From: Pomphorhynchus laevis
Lineage: Eukaryota; Acanthocephala; Palaeacanthocephala; Echinorhynchida; Pomphorhynchidae
NCBI GenBank assembly: GCA_012934845.2
Contig: WNNJ02000089.1
Coordinates: forward strand, 124,001-188,000
Length of the DNA: 64,000 bases
Direction of reading: 5' to 3'
In this document: piece by piece, positions 40,501 to 55,500 of the stretch
Position numbering within the stretch: position 1 is the first letter of the stretch
Layout of the letters: each line of letters opens with the position of its first letter
Program-made: the position numbers and the translations under genes
Notes under the pieces: generated by a model
Database searches by the model: none
What the model saw: only the letters and a program-made list of their open reading frames with translations
Told to the model about the DNA's origin: nothing

Positions 40501-43500
40501 TATAAAATCCAATATAAAATCTAACAAATGCTTTAATAAAACAACTAACTACTTACTGTATCTATGAACCAACGAAATAAATTTTAAAGGATTATTATTT
40601 CTAAAGATGCAATTTTATGAAGATAATAATTTTCTTGAGATTAAAGCAGAAGTTAGCGAAATATCAAATAAAATTTTTCAATTTTTTATCTAGCTACAAT
40701 AATTCTTTATCAATAATGGATCATTATCAACTATTTAAATATTATTATAATCGATAAATATGCAATTTTATGAATATACAATTTTCTGGAGTCGGTAGCG
40801 AAATATCAAATAAAATGTTCCTTCTTTTCTTTGATCCAGCTCTAATAATTTTTTTTATTAATAATGAATCATTATCAACTATTTAAAAAAGGAATTTGTT
40901 CATAAATGCTTTCAAATTACATGTTAAAATTTTAGAAAAGACAAATGTGGCATGAAAAGAACGTGACAAACGACATCTTGTCTACTATTAATAATCATTT
41001 TCGCGTGTTTCTAAAATTAACTTTTAAACAATAAATTAAATGATAAAGATAATTTAAAAAATAAAATCAAATTATCTTATGATTGCACATCTGTGATCCC
41101 TTCGTAATCAGCCGTAAGTTGATTAAAATCAACGTAATTAATCAGCCGATGTATTTTTTTGATCAAACGAATCTCTTTCAAACTTTTAGAAATATGTTTT
41201 TGAGACCAAAGATATTATAGATTATTATACTAATTGTCATAATTAATTGATCGTAATTAAAATAATAATATTCGATACCAAAAATACATTTCATTATTAT
41301 AAATAATGAAATGATTGTTCACTCATTTTAAATTATACTTAATTAAATTTAAAATGGAGAGAGTGAAATTATTATTATAAAATAGTCATAACCGCTTTCA
41401 GAAAGCGGTTGCTGATGACAACCGCTTTCACTCGCGGTTGTCATCAGTCAGTTAATCCTCCAGCGCCCTGCTAAATCGAACCCTAAACAACTAAAAAAAT
41501 TCTCGATCGCAGACTTGATTGCTGGACAAGCGGAGATATGCAAACGCTGCTCAACGAAGCTCGTTCTCTCCAATCTCAGTCTTTCCACAAGCTATAATGG
41601 ATCATTATCAATAATGGATCATTATCAACTATTTAAAATGCAAGTTTTGAATAAAAATTTTGTGAAAATAATTTTGAAAATTATAGCAATCAATTGTATA
41701 TATATGTATATATACACATATATATACATATATATACATACACATATATATATACATATATATGTATATATACATAGATATGGACGATCCCGTCAACAGC
41801 CGGTTTAACGATCATTATATATATATTCAATCGATCTTCATGATATCATACGATAAAATCTATATATATAAATATATATATATCCATTGATTGCTTTTGC
41901 CAATTTAGTAAATAAAAAACACATTAAATTAAATATATAATAATATATACATTAATTTAAACATATTAAATTAAATGATTATAATTATTGTGTTTATAAT
42001 TACTTATAAACGTAATACATATCTAAATGTGTAAACTGTAATAATATTTACTAATAAAAATATAAAGTGTTATTATAACATAATTAATGCTAAAATAATT
42101 TGCTATGAATTTTACACAAATTTAGAATATTTCAATACTTGCAATTACATAATCTATGTAAAGATAATAAACCTAAAGTAGCGAATGTTTAAAATTAATT
42201 TTAAATTTAATTGCTGGTAATTAATTCTAATTTACGAAACTCTTGCTATGAATTTAAAATTAAAGTTTCACAATATTTTTAATTATTTTGAATTTTTATT
42301 ATTTTTCATATCTTATCCAAAAGGTATCATCTTATTCAATCTAAATACCTTTTAGCACGTAAATTTTAAATATATTTATGATAATATATGATAATATTTA
42401 TGTATATAAATATATATTTTAATATGTTACTATATATTAAGATATATTTTACTAAATATAATGAAATATTAAAAAATTTTTAACTCAGGGATCCCTTTGC
42501 TAGAACAATGGCTAGTAATCTAAGTATTGCAAGCCATTTTTGCTCGACATGCTTCACCAAAAATGATCCATAAATATTGTTCGTTCTTAGAATATATCAC
42601 AAAGGTTATTATTTATATAAATCCAATATTCTGTGGATTTATAAAATCTAACTTATGAAGGCATAAGTTGGAAGCATTATAAAGACATAATTTCCAATTT
42701 TTTGTGGTTTTTTGGAATAAATTAAAAAGTTGAATTGTACTTTTTAAGACTGAATATGAAAAGATTAAAAAGTTTTACAAATGAAATGAATATATGCGGT
42801 GGTCATTTATTGATAAATGCATTTCATTTTGCAATCTTAATTTATTAAGTTGGGCAAATCTTTTAGTCGGGTAAATTTAATCAATGTCTCTGGTGATCGG
42901 TAGAGGAATATAAGCTGTGCAAATAGTTGTTCCTCATATCGAAATAATCGTCTTTCTCTCACAAGACGAACATCTGAGCACAGTTGGAGCAATGAATCAA
43001 CGTTCGGTATTTCTCTAAACATTATTGTAGTGGAAACTTCACACAAACTTATAAATGAATCACATATTAATTTATAGAAATATATTAATCATATATTTAT
43101 TTATAGATGCAATTTTATGAAGATAATAATTTTCTTGAGATTAAAGCAGAAGTTAGCGAAATATCAAATAAAATTTTTCTATTTTTTTATCTATTTATTT
43201 ATATGATAATATTTATAAAAAATTAGCTTATCTTCAACAATCACGGATGCAATTATATGTGAAATTTGTCGGTCTCCAGGAACGTCGCTTATAATTTTTA
43301 ATGAGCACTCGATCACTGCAACTGGTAAGCATACGTGACATTTTAATATCAATTTCTGTAGACTATAAGCTAACCAATGCAAATCAATAGATGAACGATG
43401 CATATTTTGGCACAATGAACGTATTAATATGCACATTATATTGCTATAGTAATTCAGAACGATTGGACTAAACAGTTCTAAACGCCACCCGCTTTCGGAA

Positions 43501-46500
43501 GAACTTGCATGAGCTATAAGCTGTATACAATCGCCTGTTTCAAGACCCGATTTAGTTAAATGTTCAAATAAAAGTTTCCATTTATATAGACCAAGGTAAT
43601 AGCCTAATGACCAATCATATTGCATTACATGTAAACCATTCATAGTACTATAGTTTAATAAAGGATATGTGTTTGTCAATCTAGTAGTTGCCGTATTGAG
43701 TAAGGCATTTGACAGAGGATTAGCAGGTAAATGTAAAATGACGTTTAGTAAATGCCAATTATTGCTACTAGCAGCGATTGCAATTGCCCGGGCTACATTT
43801 GACTTGTCAGGCTTCATCTCAACTATAAGTGTTCCCAGTTCAACGGGATGGTAAACTATAAGACGATTTACAAGTTCAATGATTTCAACATTTGACTTAT
43901 AAGCATTGATACGATTACAATGTGCATTTATATATTCAAATATTTCGTTAGCGTAAAATATTTTACGCTAAGCTCAAATATTTTGTTCAGCCAGTTAGTT
44001 TTTATAAAGCGAAATAAGATATGATTACATAAATAATTCGCAGAGTTAGCGAAAGAGACCAAATTTTAGAATTTTACATAAGATTAGTTTTATAAAGCAA
44101 CATTTTATTTTAAAAAATAAAATGATGCATCTAAACGATAATCTTGATCGTAAAGTTTTATACCTAAAAATATAGTGCTTTATCTATTTTCAATTGATTT
44201 TCCTCAAATTCCCATATTTATTTGTAGAATAATACATTTAATGTTCCGGAAATGTAACTTTCCGGAACATTAAAAGATGAAATTAAAATATCATGTTTTA
44301 CAGTATAACATAAATAGTTTTACAAAACGAAGTCTACAAAAATCATACCTCTAAACCAAATCTGTAAAATCCAAAATTCACTAGATATTTAACTAAGCTC
44401 ATAATGCCATCATCAATGTTTTTGATTCCAATTACGTTGTAAACGACCTTGAGATGACGCTCTCCATCAGACGATGTGCTAATATTAATTGTAGCATCAC
44501 ACGGAAAAAGTGTCTCTGAAAAGGGTGGTTGAACAACAATCACGCCAGTATTAGAAGTTATCCATGCGCGTCGATTGATTTGTTTATATTTGGCAGCAGT
44601 CAGTACAAATATAACACCAATTATAATTACATAAGGCTAAATGAAAATTAATTGAACTTTGCCTGACAATTCGCTTAAAGCACACACAATAACAAATTTG
44701 AACAGTGAATCTGACTTTGACAAACCAATCCAAACATCACTATTCGTAGACTCTTGAACAGCAATGCCCTTGTCTGTATAATACTGATGTAAATACATAA
44801 ATATTTTGAAAATTACACACAACATTTGAGACTTACCACACATGTATGTTTAAAGCTATTATCGGGTATAATTTGAAGCTGAAAAATGAATTGGCACATT
44901 ATGCAAAAACAAGACCACATGAGGGCAAACGAGTATATCCCTTCATAATGTAAACTTTTCATGTTGAATACGACAATCATCAAGCAAAAGAAAACGAAAT
45001 TCATTAAGGACACCTGTGAAATAATAATAATTTGAGACCCGGCAAAAAAGTTTGATATTAAGCAAATAAACGAAATTCAAACTTCAAAGATTATTTTAAA
45101 GTTTTATAAACTTTAAAATAATCATATTTAAATATTAAATTTAAATCGAAATCCCTCATGGATCCTGGGACTGCTTGATCAACTACTATTTTTAATAAAA
45201 TACAGTGGAATCTATTGATAAAAACAACTTTGTATTGAGTTAGAAGAAATGAAGGATGGGTATATAGTGTTCATAGGGAAACTACAGCGATACAAGCTAT
45301 ATATGATGAGTACACATGTACCATTGACGGCCGTATCGGACGAAACAATATCAATATGTCAGGATTAAATTTAGTTGTGAATCCAGGTAGATGTAGTTAG
45401 AAGTAATGAAGTAATTTTACCGTAGCTGGTTTCTGGTGCGAAATTACCTTGTGTGATCTAGCAAAATTGACAAAATAAATGAAATAATCTATTAAAGAAT
45501 CATCATTTCCCATTCCATGATCTCCTAATCACATCAGCCGATTATTATGCAAAAATACATTTATCTTTTATATATCAATAAAATAAAATTTAATATAATT
45601 ATATATAAATTAGTAAAAATTTAATATTAAATTAATTTAATGTAAATTAATATTAAATTGCTCGCAATCTGAGAGCAAAAATAAATTCTACGAAGCAACA
45701 ACTGTAGAAGATATTTATCTCCTGATTACATCAGTGCACGATATATGATATATATGATCTCCTGATCACATCAGTGTTATATATGAAGAACTGAGATTTT
45801 TGTTGAAATCTTATATCAAATTCTAAAAACATATTTAAAAAAATTTTCGTTCTAATCTACACGTTTATTTTGCAATAACATAAATTTCAATTTTAAAACT
45901 TAAAATTGAAATTTAAAATAAATGTCAATTTTTATAAGGTGACTAATAACAAACAGACGTTGTATCAGAATAAGGATTAGAGGTCGTCCGGAGGAACTGC
46001 TACGTTATCAGGTTTCGTCCACTATTACTCGACACAGCATAGTAGCGGAGCCAAACACGTGCTAGTGACGTATTTCATATGATGAAATTTGATGATCTAG
46101 TATTATATTCTATTATAATACATATATATTATAATATATATAATAAGATATGAAAGAAGATATATAATATCTTATTCTAATACAAAGTATATTATTTATT
46201 ATCCATCCGTAAAAAAAATTCGCTTAACAGTTTAAATATATTTTTAATATTATTGTGTTGATTTATATATTTTACTATTTTCTGTTTGATGTTATTTTTC
46301 TAGCAACCTATAAAAATAAGGAATGATACCGTAACTGGTTTTTACTGCGAAATAAACTTGTGTGATCTTGCAAAATTGACAATATAAATGAAAAATTTTA
46401 AATAGTTGATAATTATCCATTATTTATAAAGAATTATTAGAGTTGAATCAAAGAAAGAAGGGAAACTTGATTTTGATCCAGCTTCAATAATTCTTTATAA

Positions 46501-49500
46501 ATGATAGAATCCATCCAAGGATTACCATCACCGATTCTATGATCTTCTGATCACATTAAATGCGGTTTCAGAAATTTCCTACATTGAACGTTTCATATAC
46601 GGAGGAATTTCCAGCTGTGCTGGATGGTTAGCTTGGTCGGTAAGACATAGACCCACTGATCTAGAGAACTTAGGTTTGAATCTGAAAGTGCAAATATTGT
46701 TTAAAAGGAAATTACATCGGTACACGCCTTCTGATGAGTCCGGGTGTACCATTGCACGGCAGTAGCTGACCAAACAATACCAATATGTCAGGCTTTGTGA
46801 GTCAAAGTGTGTGGAGTTGGAAGTAGTGAACTTCCAACTTCACACACTATACACACGGTGAGTTCTACTGCGAACTCACCTCGGGTGATCTGCAAAATTG
46901 ATAAAAATAAATGAAGGAATCCATCAAAGGATCACCAGCACCGATTATATGATCTCCTGATCACATCAGTGTTATATATATAGAACTAAGAGTTTTGTTG
47001 AAATCTTATATCAAATATATCAAATTCTAAAAATATATCTAAATACATTTTCGTATTCAACTACACGTTTATTTCGCAAAAAATGTAGATTATTGAGTTG
47101 ATCATATTTAGAATTTATGTTTTAAAAACCAATGAAATTTATAAAATTACTAGATACTAGAATCATTTGTTCACATTAGAATTTATCATTTGTAACAAAA
47201 TCAATAACTAACTGATTAGAGTATTAATAATCAATAATCAATATTAAGTTATTAGAGTATTATTATATTAAATATCATAATTGTTAACGAATTTTATAGC
47301 AAAAGCTAGTTTATTTATTATTTAGTTCCTAGTTTTTTAAATATTCTTCAAAAAAATTAAGGATATTTTGCCCAAGCAAAATATCTGAATAAACTTTGCA
47401 TTATTTACATCCAAGCAATGATGACAAACCAAAACATAGAAAAGTTACCGGACAGATTGAGCATGTCACCAGTGTTAAGGCAAATAATTTTCTCTCGTGG
47501 ATTTCCAACAATCGCCAAAGGTACAATGATAAGTTTCGAAAAATTTGAACCACCTGCACGATTAAAACCTGACCCTTTTGTATATCTTCTACCAACAATA
47601 TAGCAAATGAAACAGATTGTTTGTGTTTACAATATTAACCTTGAGTATCTCGATCTTTCAATCCTGCAATATTATTACTACTTCGATTTAAATCACTTGT
47701 TGCCGATATCATAAGACTTGAACTAAAATCAAAGCAAATTAAACATTTACTCAATAAATAAGTAGATTTTTCAATTGATGTTTAAATATCAAATTCAAAT
47801 AATCTATTTTTTAAATTTATGTGTAAGAAAAATTTGTTTTATCTTCAAAAAATACATATCTTTGCTTGTCAAATGTGTATGTGAAATGTGTTACATATGA
47901 TTTGATTAAATAGATGTAAATATTTGTTACATCTCTCATGAAAAAAACAGAAATTGGTATAAGAGTAATTTAGTTTTTCATTTTCTTGATGTGTATATAT
48001 GGATATTCAATCTGGATCGGTTCTTTACACTGGTGTCTATAGAAAATCTAATGTACCAAACGTTATACTGTCTTGGACCTCTGCAACCTCGACACCGTAT
48101 AAGATTAGTGGATTGAGATCGCAATTTCAGCGTTGTTTGACACCCTGTAGTAAAGTATCTGAACAAATATCTGGGATAAAAGACGTTGCTTATTTGTGTA
48201 CGAAAAGTGGATATCCGTTTGATGATATTGATGAAATACGTAAATCTGTTTCGTAAAAATCAACATCTTACACATGTAGATGCTAGTTCGTCAAGACATT
48301 TTGAATCGATGCATATGTCTATCGATAAAGTTGCTAAATATTTTCGTAATATACAGTATTGTATATACATTGTAAATTCAGTATTACTGGCTATTCAAAA
48401 TACAGCAGTAGATTATTCCGATTATATAAGCACACACCAAAAAAGAACCATCTTAAGGTGGCTTACATCATCCCTTGCTCCTTGTGTGAGAAATTAAATG
48501 TTGGACAGACTCGCAGTCATCTACGAGAGAAGCTTCTTGAATACGCACATGTGCACCCCTAGAAATAGTTTAATGAACCGTTGCACAACATTTTAGCAAG
48601 ACTGGTCACTTCTTGGATATTAACTCTTCAAAGATTGAGTTAATTCAACCTCATCTAAAAACTAGATTTGGCTCGGAGTTACTATTGATTAGGTCCTTTA
48701 GACAAAAATGTTTGTAGGGTAATACTAAAAGGTTGTGATATATGCTTTCATCGACGAATATTTTGGAATTATTATTTTCTTTGTATTTTCGTTTATATTG
48801 TCTGACTTATTTTGATTTAATTTAATTTCGGTTGTAGTTAATTTTATTGTCTCTGCAATTTCAATTGTATTGTTTAATTTTGTATTATGTTTTCTTTTGG
48901 ACAAATTGTGCATTTTATTTGATATTTCGTATTTATTGTGAATTACTAATTGTTTTTGTTTTGTTGATTTATATATATATTTTTTATTTTTTGATTTAAA
49001 TATATTTTTTTATTTTTTTATTAAAATACATCTATAATACATAATTTTAACACACTGAGTTTCTGCTCAGTGTATTATGTTGTTCTTTGAACTAACCACT
49101 AAGCATTATTTTGTTTCAAAGAACAAAATAATGTGTAGCTGTTTTTCTTGAAGTAGTATAAAAATTCACAAAGTTTAACAGTTACTGATACAATGCATCT
49201 TTGATAAATTCATAATATTAAAACGTACCCAACATTTACTGATTAAACATCTGAGGATACTTACTCAATTGGATCTTCTAAAATTACCAGCCAACTGCTA
49301 TGAATAAAGTGAAGATGGACCACGAATGAAGCCACAAATAGCAGAGGTAAAAGCAACGCGCTTATCATTTGTGAATGAGTTTCATACTTTATGAGCCCAA
49401 TCACTTCAAGTCTGAAATTTAAAAGAATAGTATAGCAAATATTTTACTAAAATAATTTATAGCATAATATTTTACTTTATAGAATAATATAAAAACAATA

Positions 49501-52500
49501 TGTAATGATAGATTATTATATTATTATATGATCCTTATAATATTATATATTATTCCTAATAATAATGATGCATAAATAAAGATGTATATATGAAATTCAT
49601 ATTGTATACAAGAGCTATCAACCTTGTATATAATAAGTTTGTGAGAATAATAAAATCACATATTCGAATTGAGATTCCTAACATGTTAATAAGAAAATCA
49701 AAAATTTAAGTTTTTTGAGTTTTTTTAGTTTTTCAAAAGTTTGATATAATAAAAAAGCTGAGAAAAAATTTAACTGAGAAACATTGCATGATTATTGAAT
49801 TATTTTATAAATTATTCTCTTTGTTAAAGAATATAAACAGTACAGTTAACATTAGTAATAATATTAGCTGTATATATTACTTATTATATTATTAACTTAT
49901 TATATTATTTATATTATTTACTTATAATATATTTTTAATATAATTTTATTAAAGAATTATTAAAGCTGGATCAAAGAAAAGAGGAACCTTTTTTATTGAT
50001 ATTTCGCTAACTTCTGTTAGCATCTTCAGAAAATTACTAGATTTAATCATTATTTATTCAGCAATAACATTATATTTATTCATTTAGTAATTTTTACAAA
50101 TATTATATCAGAAAATAAAAGAATTATAAAAAAAGCTGCTGACGATCAAATTAAATAAATATGCATTAACAACTTTAAAAGACAAATAATAATCTTAAGT
50201 AAATAGATTAAATAGATTAAATTTAAAAAGTTCTATTTGGTAATTCGGGCTTAACACATCCTCTAAGGATGAAAGCAGTAGCTATTTAAATTGGTATTCC
50301 TATTTGTTTATTTACAAAAACTGCAATGCTAAACATTTAAATTAAAAAATAAAAAATTTATTTTGTAAAACAAAAATTAAAAGCACGAGAATAAATGGTA
50401 GATAAATCGAGAGAAGCAAGGTGAGATGGAGAGAACAATACGACGAAGAAAGAAGAGAATTCGGACGGTTGCGTTTACGATGCGTTGTAGTGGAAGAAGA
50501 GTGGATTTAGGTGACTTAGAAAATAGAATTAGACAATAATCAAGTTTTGAGTAAAAATGAGAGAAGATATAAGAGTCATACAAGAAGGGAAATCGATCAA
50601 TAATTTTAAAAATAAATTTAAAATCATTAGCGGAAAATGTTTATTGATGGATAATTAATAATATACTTTGTATTAGAATTAGGTACACCAGATAATCAAA
50701 TTTAATCAGAGGAAATACATCATTAGCATGTATTTAGCCCCGCTGCTATGTTGGGTAGATGAGTTAGTGGCTGAAATCTGATAGCATAGCAGTTCTACCA
50801 GATGACCTGAATAATTCTAAATTATTGTTCCTCTTAAATAATTCGAAATTATTTCTAAAGATTGTTGTATCTCACATTTTAGTAGTATGTAATATAAAAA
50901 TTCCTAAATATCATAGCTGATAGCATATAAGTTCCTCCTGATGACCTCTAATTCTTATTCTGATACAACGTATGTTATTTATTAGTCAATTCATAAAAAT
51001 GACGTTTATTTTAAATTTCATTTTTTTAACTTGATTTAAATTATAGAAAATCTAAAAACAATTATTAATTTTATTATTTAATTATTAAATTTTGATTTAG
51101 CATTATTATGTTTTGTTTATTTTATAATTTAAATTCATTTATTGAATTTAATCTGTGAGTTAGGTGGATTCGTACCATATGTGAAAACTTAATATCTTAA
51201 TAAGCAAAAGTGCCAAACTTGCTTTTGTAAAATTTATTTGGCAGCAACAAATGGAGAAGATCTCTACAAGAAATACTGCAGAATTGGAATATTAATTAGC
51301 ATAAACTTTATAAAAAATGCGGCATTATCAGCATTTTATAAATGCTGATAAATACAAAAATAGAAGATAATAATATTTATTAATATTTATCTATTATTCA
51401 ATTATATCAATTATGCAACTAATTGATATTCTAACAAATAAGAACATTAGCAGCGATGAATAGCAGCTAAGAAGACATACGGTAAAATAAAATTACTTAG
51501 TTAAGATTAATTACTTAAGATCTCTACAAGAATTACTACAGAATTGGAATATTAATTAGCTAATCTAACTTTATTCGCTAAAATATGAACAATTTTATTC
51601 TTATAAATTTTGTTTTTTATAAGCACATGAGTGATAAAAATTACCTTTAAAATATTAACTTACACCTTATCAATATGCATTGATCGAAAAGCTGAATATA
51701 TAATGTTGAACTGGCATATATAGATGCAGTTTATAAGAATCATCGAATACGCAACAACCACACGGCAAATCAGTGGTGTTATAAGCTTCCAATACTGGTA
51801 AGAAACCTATATAAGCAAATTATATATATAGTCAACCAGTTTGTCGATTAATTACGATAAAATTATAAGACGATATAAAGAATATCACGAGGTAAACTAT
51901 CTTATACAACAGAATTGGTTTCACAGTGCAGAATATTAGCAGAAATAAATGACAAACAAGTATCCAGTACTTAATAAACATTGAATTTAGATATCGACCT
52001 AAAGGTGAATCAGACATTAATAAAATAAGCATTCAAATAATAGCAATATTGACACTGAATTCTATTAAAAGTCATATTGATTATTTAGATAAAAGTTAGT
52101 TAATTAGTGATCGTTTAATATTATATTTAATATTTTAATATTTATATTCAAATATAAATAATAAGTTTAACGAATAAACATATTGACGTAACGGTTCGAC
52201 AAATTAAGTTAACTTTTAAATGTGTAATGTAATCAACAAAATGTATAGAATCGTGAGAAGCAAGTGTCAATTTAGCAATTCAACTATCTAGAATATACTA
52301 ATTACATGATTAATAACTATTTTGATATTGCAAATATAAAAATATTATTAATATTATAAATATTATAGAATAAGCATATTAACTAGCATGATCAAAAATA
52401 TGTGAAATTTAGTATTCTATAGAATTTGTAGCCTATCAAAAGTAGGCTACAATTAGGAATTGAAGGAATTCTTAATTAGAAATTCGACTATTTGTTCATT

Positions 52501-55500
52501 CAGAAAATTCTTAATTATAGTCATTAAATAAAGTAGTCAGTTCAATAAACTGCCGCTGCAAAAGCTGTCGCTCCCGTATTATGTCTTATGTAAATCAAAG
52601 AGTATAATGAGACATATGGGAAAATATCACGACATTCTGAATTGTCACAAATGTTTTGATAAAAAACTGCAATTTTTTCTAAATTTCCAAACTTGGCCTG
52701 GGCAGTTTTTGTCAATACTGATCATATATTTTATGTAATGCCTGTTGTATAGCAGTGCAGATATCTAATACGTTTATGAAAATAATATTTAGATCGTTAT
52801 TATTTTGGAGTTATTAGTTAGATCTAATAACTCCAAAATATTATAGTTATTACTATATAGATCTTAATTTCGATATTTTCTCTTGGCCAACAACATCATA
52901 ATAATTAGCAAATTAATTCAATAAATACCAATTCTAATAGCAATGTTTTTAATTTCATCGAAAAGCTCAAGCGAATACAATTCTAAATAAAAGTCAAATC
53001 AATATTAGCAAATATTAAAAGTCACAAAATACTTGATACATAAGATATTTCGCTTGTGCGCTGCCTGTATCGCTGCTTTATTGTAAGCATAAAAACGAAT
53101 AGCATGAAAACCTGACGAAAACAAACAAAGCAGTTTAATTAAAGAATCAATTTAAGAATCGAAACAAAATTAGCAAAATTACGTTTGTAATTTTATGAAA
53201 TTGTCGTTATTTTAAAATTTATTTTAAAATCAATTTAAGAATCGGCACAACATTAGAGATATTACGTTTATAATTTCATGAAATCGTCGTTATATTAAAA
53301 TTTATTTTAAAATCAATTTAGAAATCAGAACAACATTAACAAAATTAGGCGTTACGTATTTAATGATAAAAGATTAAATTTAAAAAGTTATATTTTCATC
53401 AGAAAAGTAGTTTGAATCTTTATTATATTTCTGTAATAAACCCGGGCATGAGAAATTTAATTCAAAAGTTGATATTAAATAGATTAAATAGTGATTTGAT
53501 ATTATTTTTTGAATTTGTTAAATGCACTACTAAAATTTTGTCATATATTTTAAGACAATAAAATATTCAATAATAACTAGTAATATTTTTATAATAGCTA
53601 AAATAATAAAAAATTAAGGGTAAATTAATAAATTAAAATCAATATTTAATAATCCAAAGATTAAGTGCATATTTTGTAATTTGAAAATACAATTACTGAA
53701 GAGATTTTTTAAATGAAATTGTTAGAAAATATGAAATTTGTTTAAATACTTTTTCCGGAAGCACGCCGACATATTTTTTTGACTAGGGCGATGCACAGAT
53801 AATAGCAATAGCGGCAACGTTAAAAATAGTGTATTTTCCAGTAGTTTTATAAAATCATTAACAGATTAATTACATTAACAGATTAGAAAAAAGTTAATAA
53901 ACCCAAGATAACAGCAGAACCAATGAAATATTTCGTATCTATATTTGTATATTCGTCATTAAAATTTTCCATTTTGGTTTTATAAATTTACAGGAACAAA
54001 GAAATTAGTTTTATTTCAAAAATTACAGTATTTCGATAGATACTAAACAAGCTTAATTTTCAAACTTTCGAGATATGTGTTTCGATACAAGAAACAAATA
54101 ATCAAGATTTCAAAACAATAAAACTTGAAATTAAAATAAAATTACTTGGCTTATTATAAATAAATAATCGAAAACTGGCATCTTAAAATTGAAATCAGTT
54201 TTATTATTTGGAATACTATTTTATTTTTTTTATAAAAAGAGGCCTCCTGCTTTTGCAGTGATTTCACTGTTCTATAAATTTTCAATGTTTGTAAATTTAT
54301 ATTAAATGTAATTTATTTTTACGAAATAAAAAATAATAAATTACAACGACGAATTGTAACATATACAAATACCGCAAATAATAAGTTAACATCATAAAAA
54401 AATTTCAAATGAACATTCAAATAATTAAAGTCATCACTATTAGACAACTTGAATAAAAAAATAAATTATTGATAATTGGTTTTCTATTTTTATATATTTG
54501 AGAATTTCGTTAGAATTTATAACATGGCAGTAAGAATTTCGCTACTTAAAGTGTGGTAAATGAAATTTGAAATGCCAAAATTAGTTTAATATATTTGACA
54601 AAACGACTGTGCATTGTTCAAACCGATTGTTCGAACCGGTCCGAGAACAAAATTGCTATTTTTATAACATTTATGATCTCTCCCATATAATGTTCTCAAG
54701 TGACACGGAGTGTATGATATATAAAATTATATATATGATATATATGATATATCATATATTACAATATGATATACTATAATATATTATGATATATGATATA
54801 TATAGTGTATGAACCTTATGATATACAAGGGTCACCCCCCGTGAGATCTGTGTCCAAAAACAAAAGATATTCACAATCATGACTTTCAAATAGCGGCAAA
54901 TTGGTGACAATTTCAATAGTTAATCGTATTCAATTAAATCTACATGTAAGATAATATATATTGTGGTATGTTACTAATATTATATTAACTAAAATAAAAT
55001 AAAAAATAGTCGACATTGAATACAAAATATTTTTATTAATATTAAGATTTAACTAAATGAAGGTTGAAGTAACTAAAACGTCAATGCTGAAGATTAAGTA
55101 AGTAAGTAAAAATACCTCAACCTCGAAAAGGCTTAGATTGCGGGTTGTTAAAATTTTAATAATTTAGTCGCTAATTTGTATATTCAATTATAAATTATTA
55201 ACAATTAATAATTTATTGAATTTATTTATTATATATAAATTGAATATAAATTAATAAATTTATATATAAATTATATAAAATATATAATTTATAATTTATA
55301 TATAATAATTAATTTATAATTTATAATTATATATTTAAAAATATATAATTTAAAATATATACTTATAATAGAGCTGGATAACAGCTTAAGCAATACAAAT
55401 CTGACAGATAGCGAAGACAACATGCAAAATAACAATATAACCTGAAGCAATAACGATCTAAACGATTGACAATTGAACAACACATCAACAGGGTCGTATA

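Noticed and set aside
41701-41808. Part of a 97-codon ORF
   Set aside because: It is a TA/CATA microsatellite translated as Y/I/H repeats.
1313-43050. Two tandem Piezo genes, one ending at 1.3 kb and one at 42.8 kb
   Set aside because: All other exons occur once and run colinearly from 60.1 to 1.3 kb with matching phases. The 42.8-kb copy holds only part of the last exon and lacks a splice acceptor.
44637-44693. Treating GTTCAA..TTTAG (21 nt) as an intron after Piezo exon E14
   Set aside because: Too short for splicing. An upstream GTTATT donor gives a 57-nt intron and restores the family sequence.
45990-46600. tRNA gene near the SINE
   Set aside because: Only A-box and B-box-like motifs are present; no cloverleaf or anticodon arm can be drawn.
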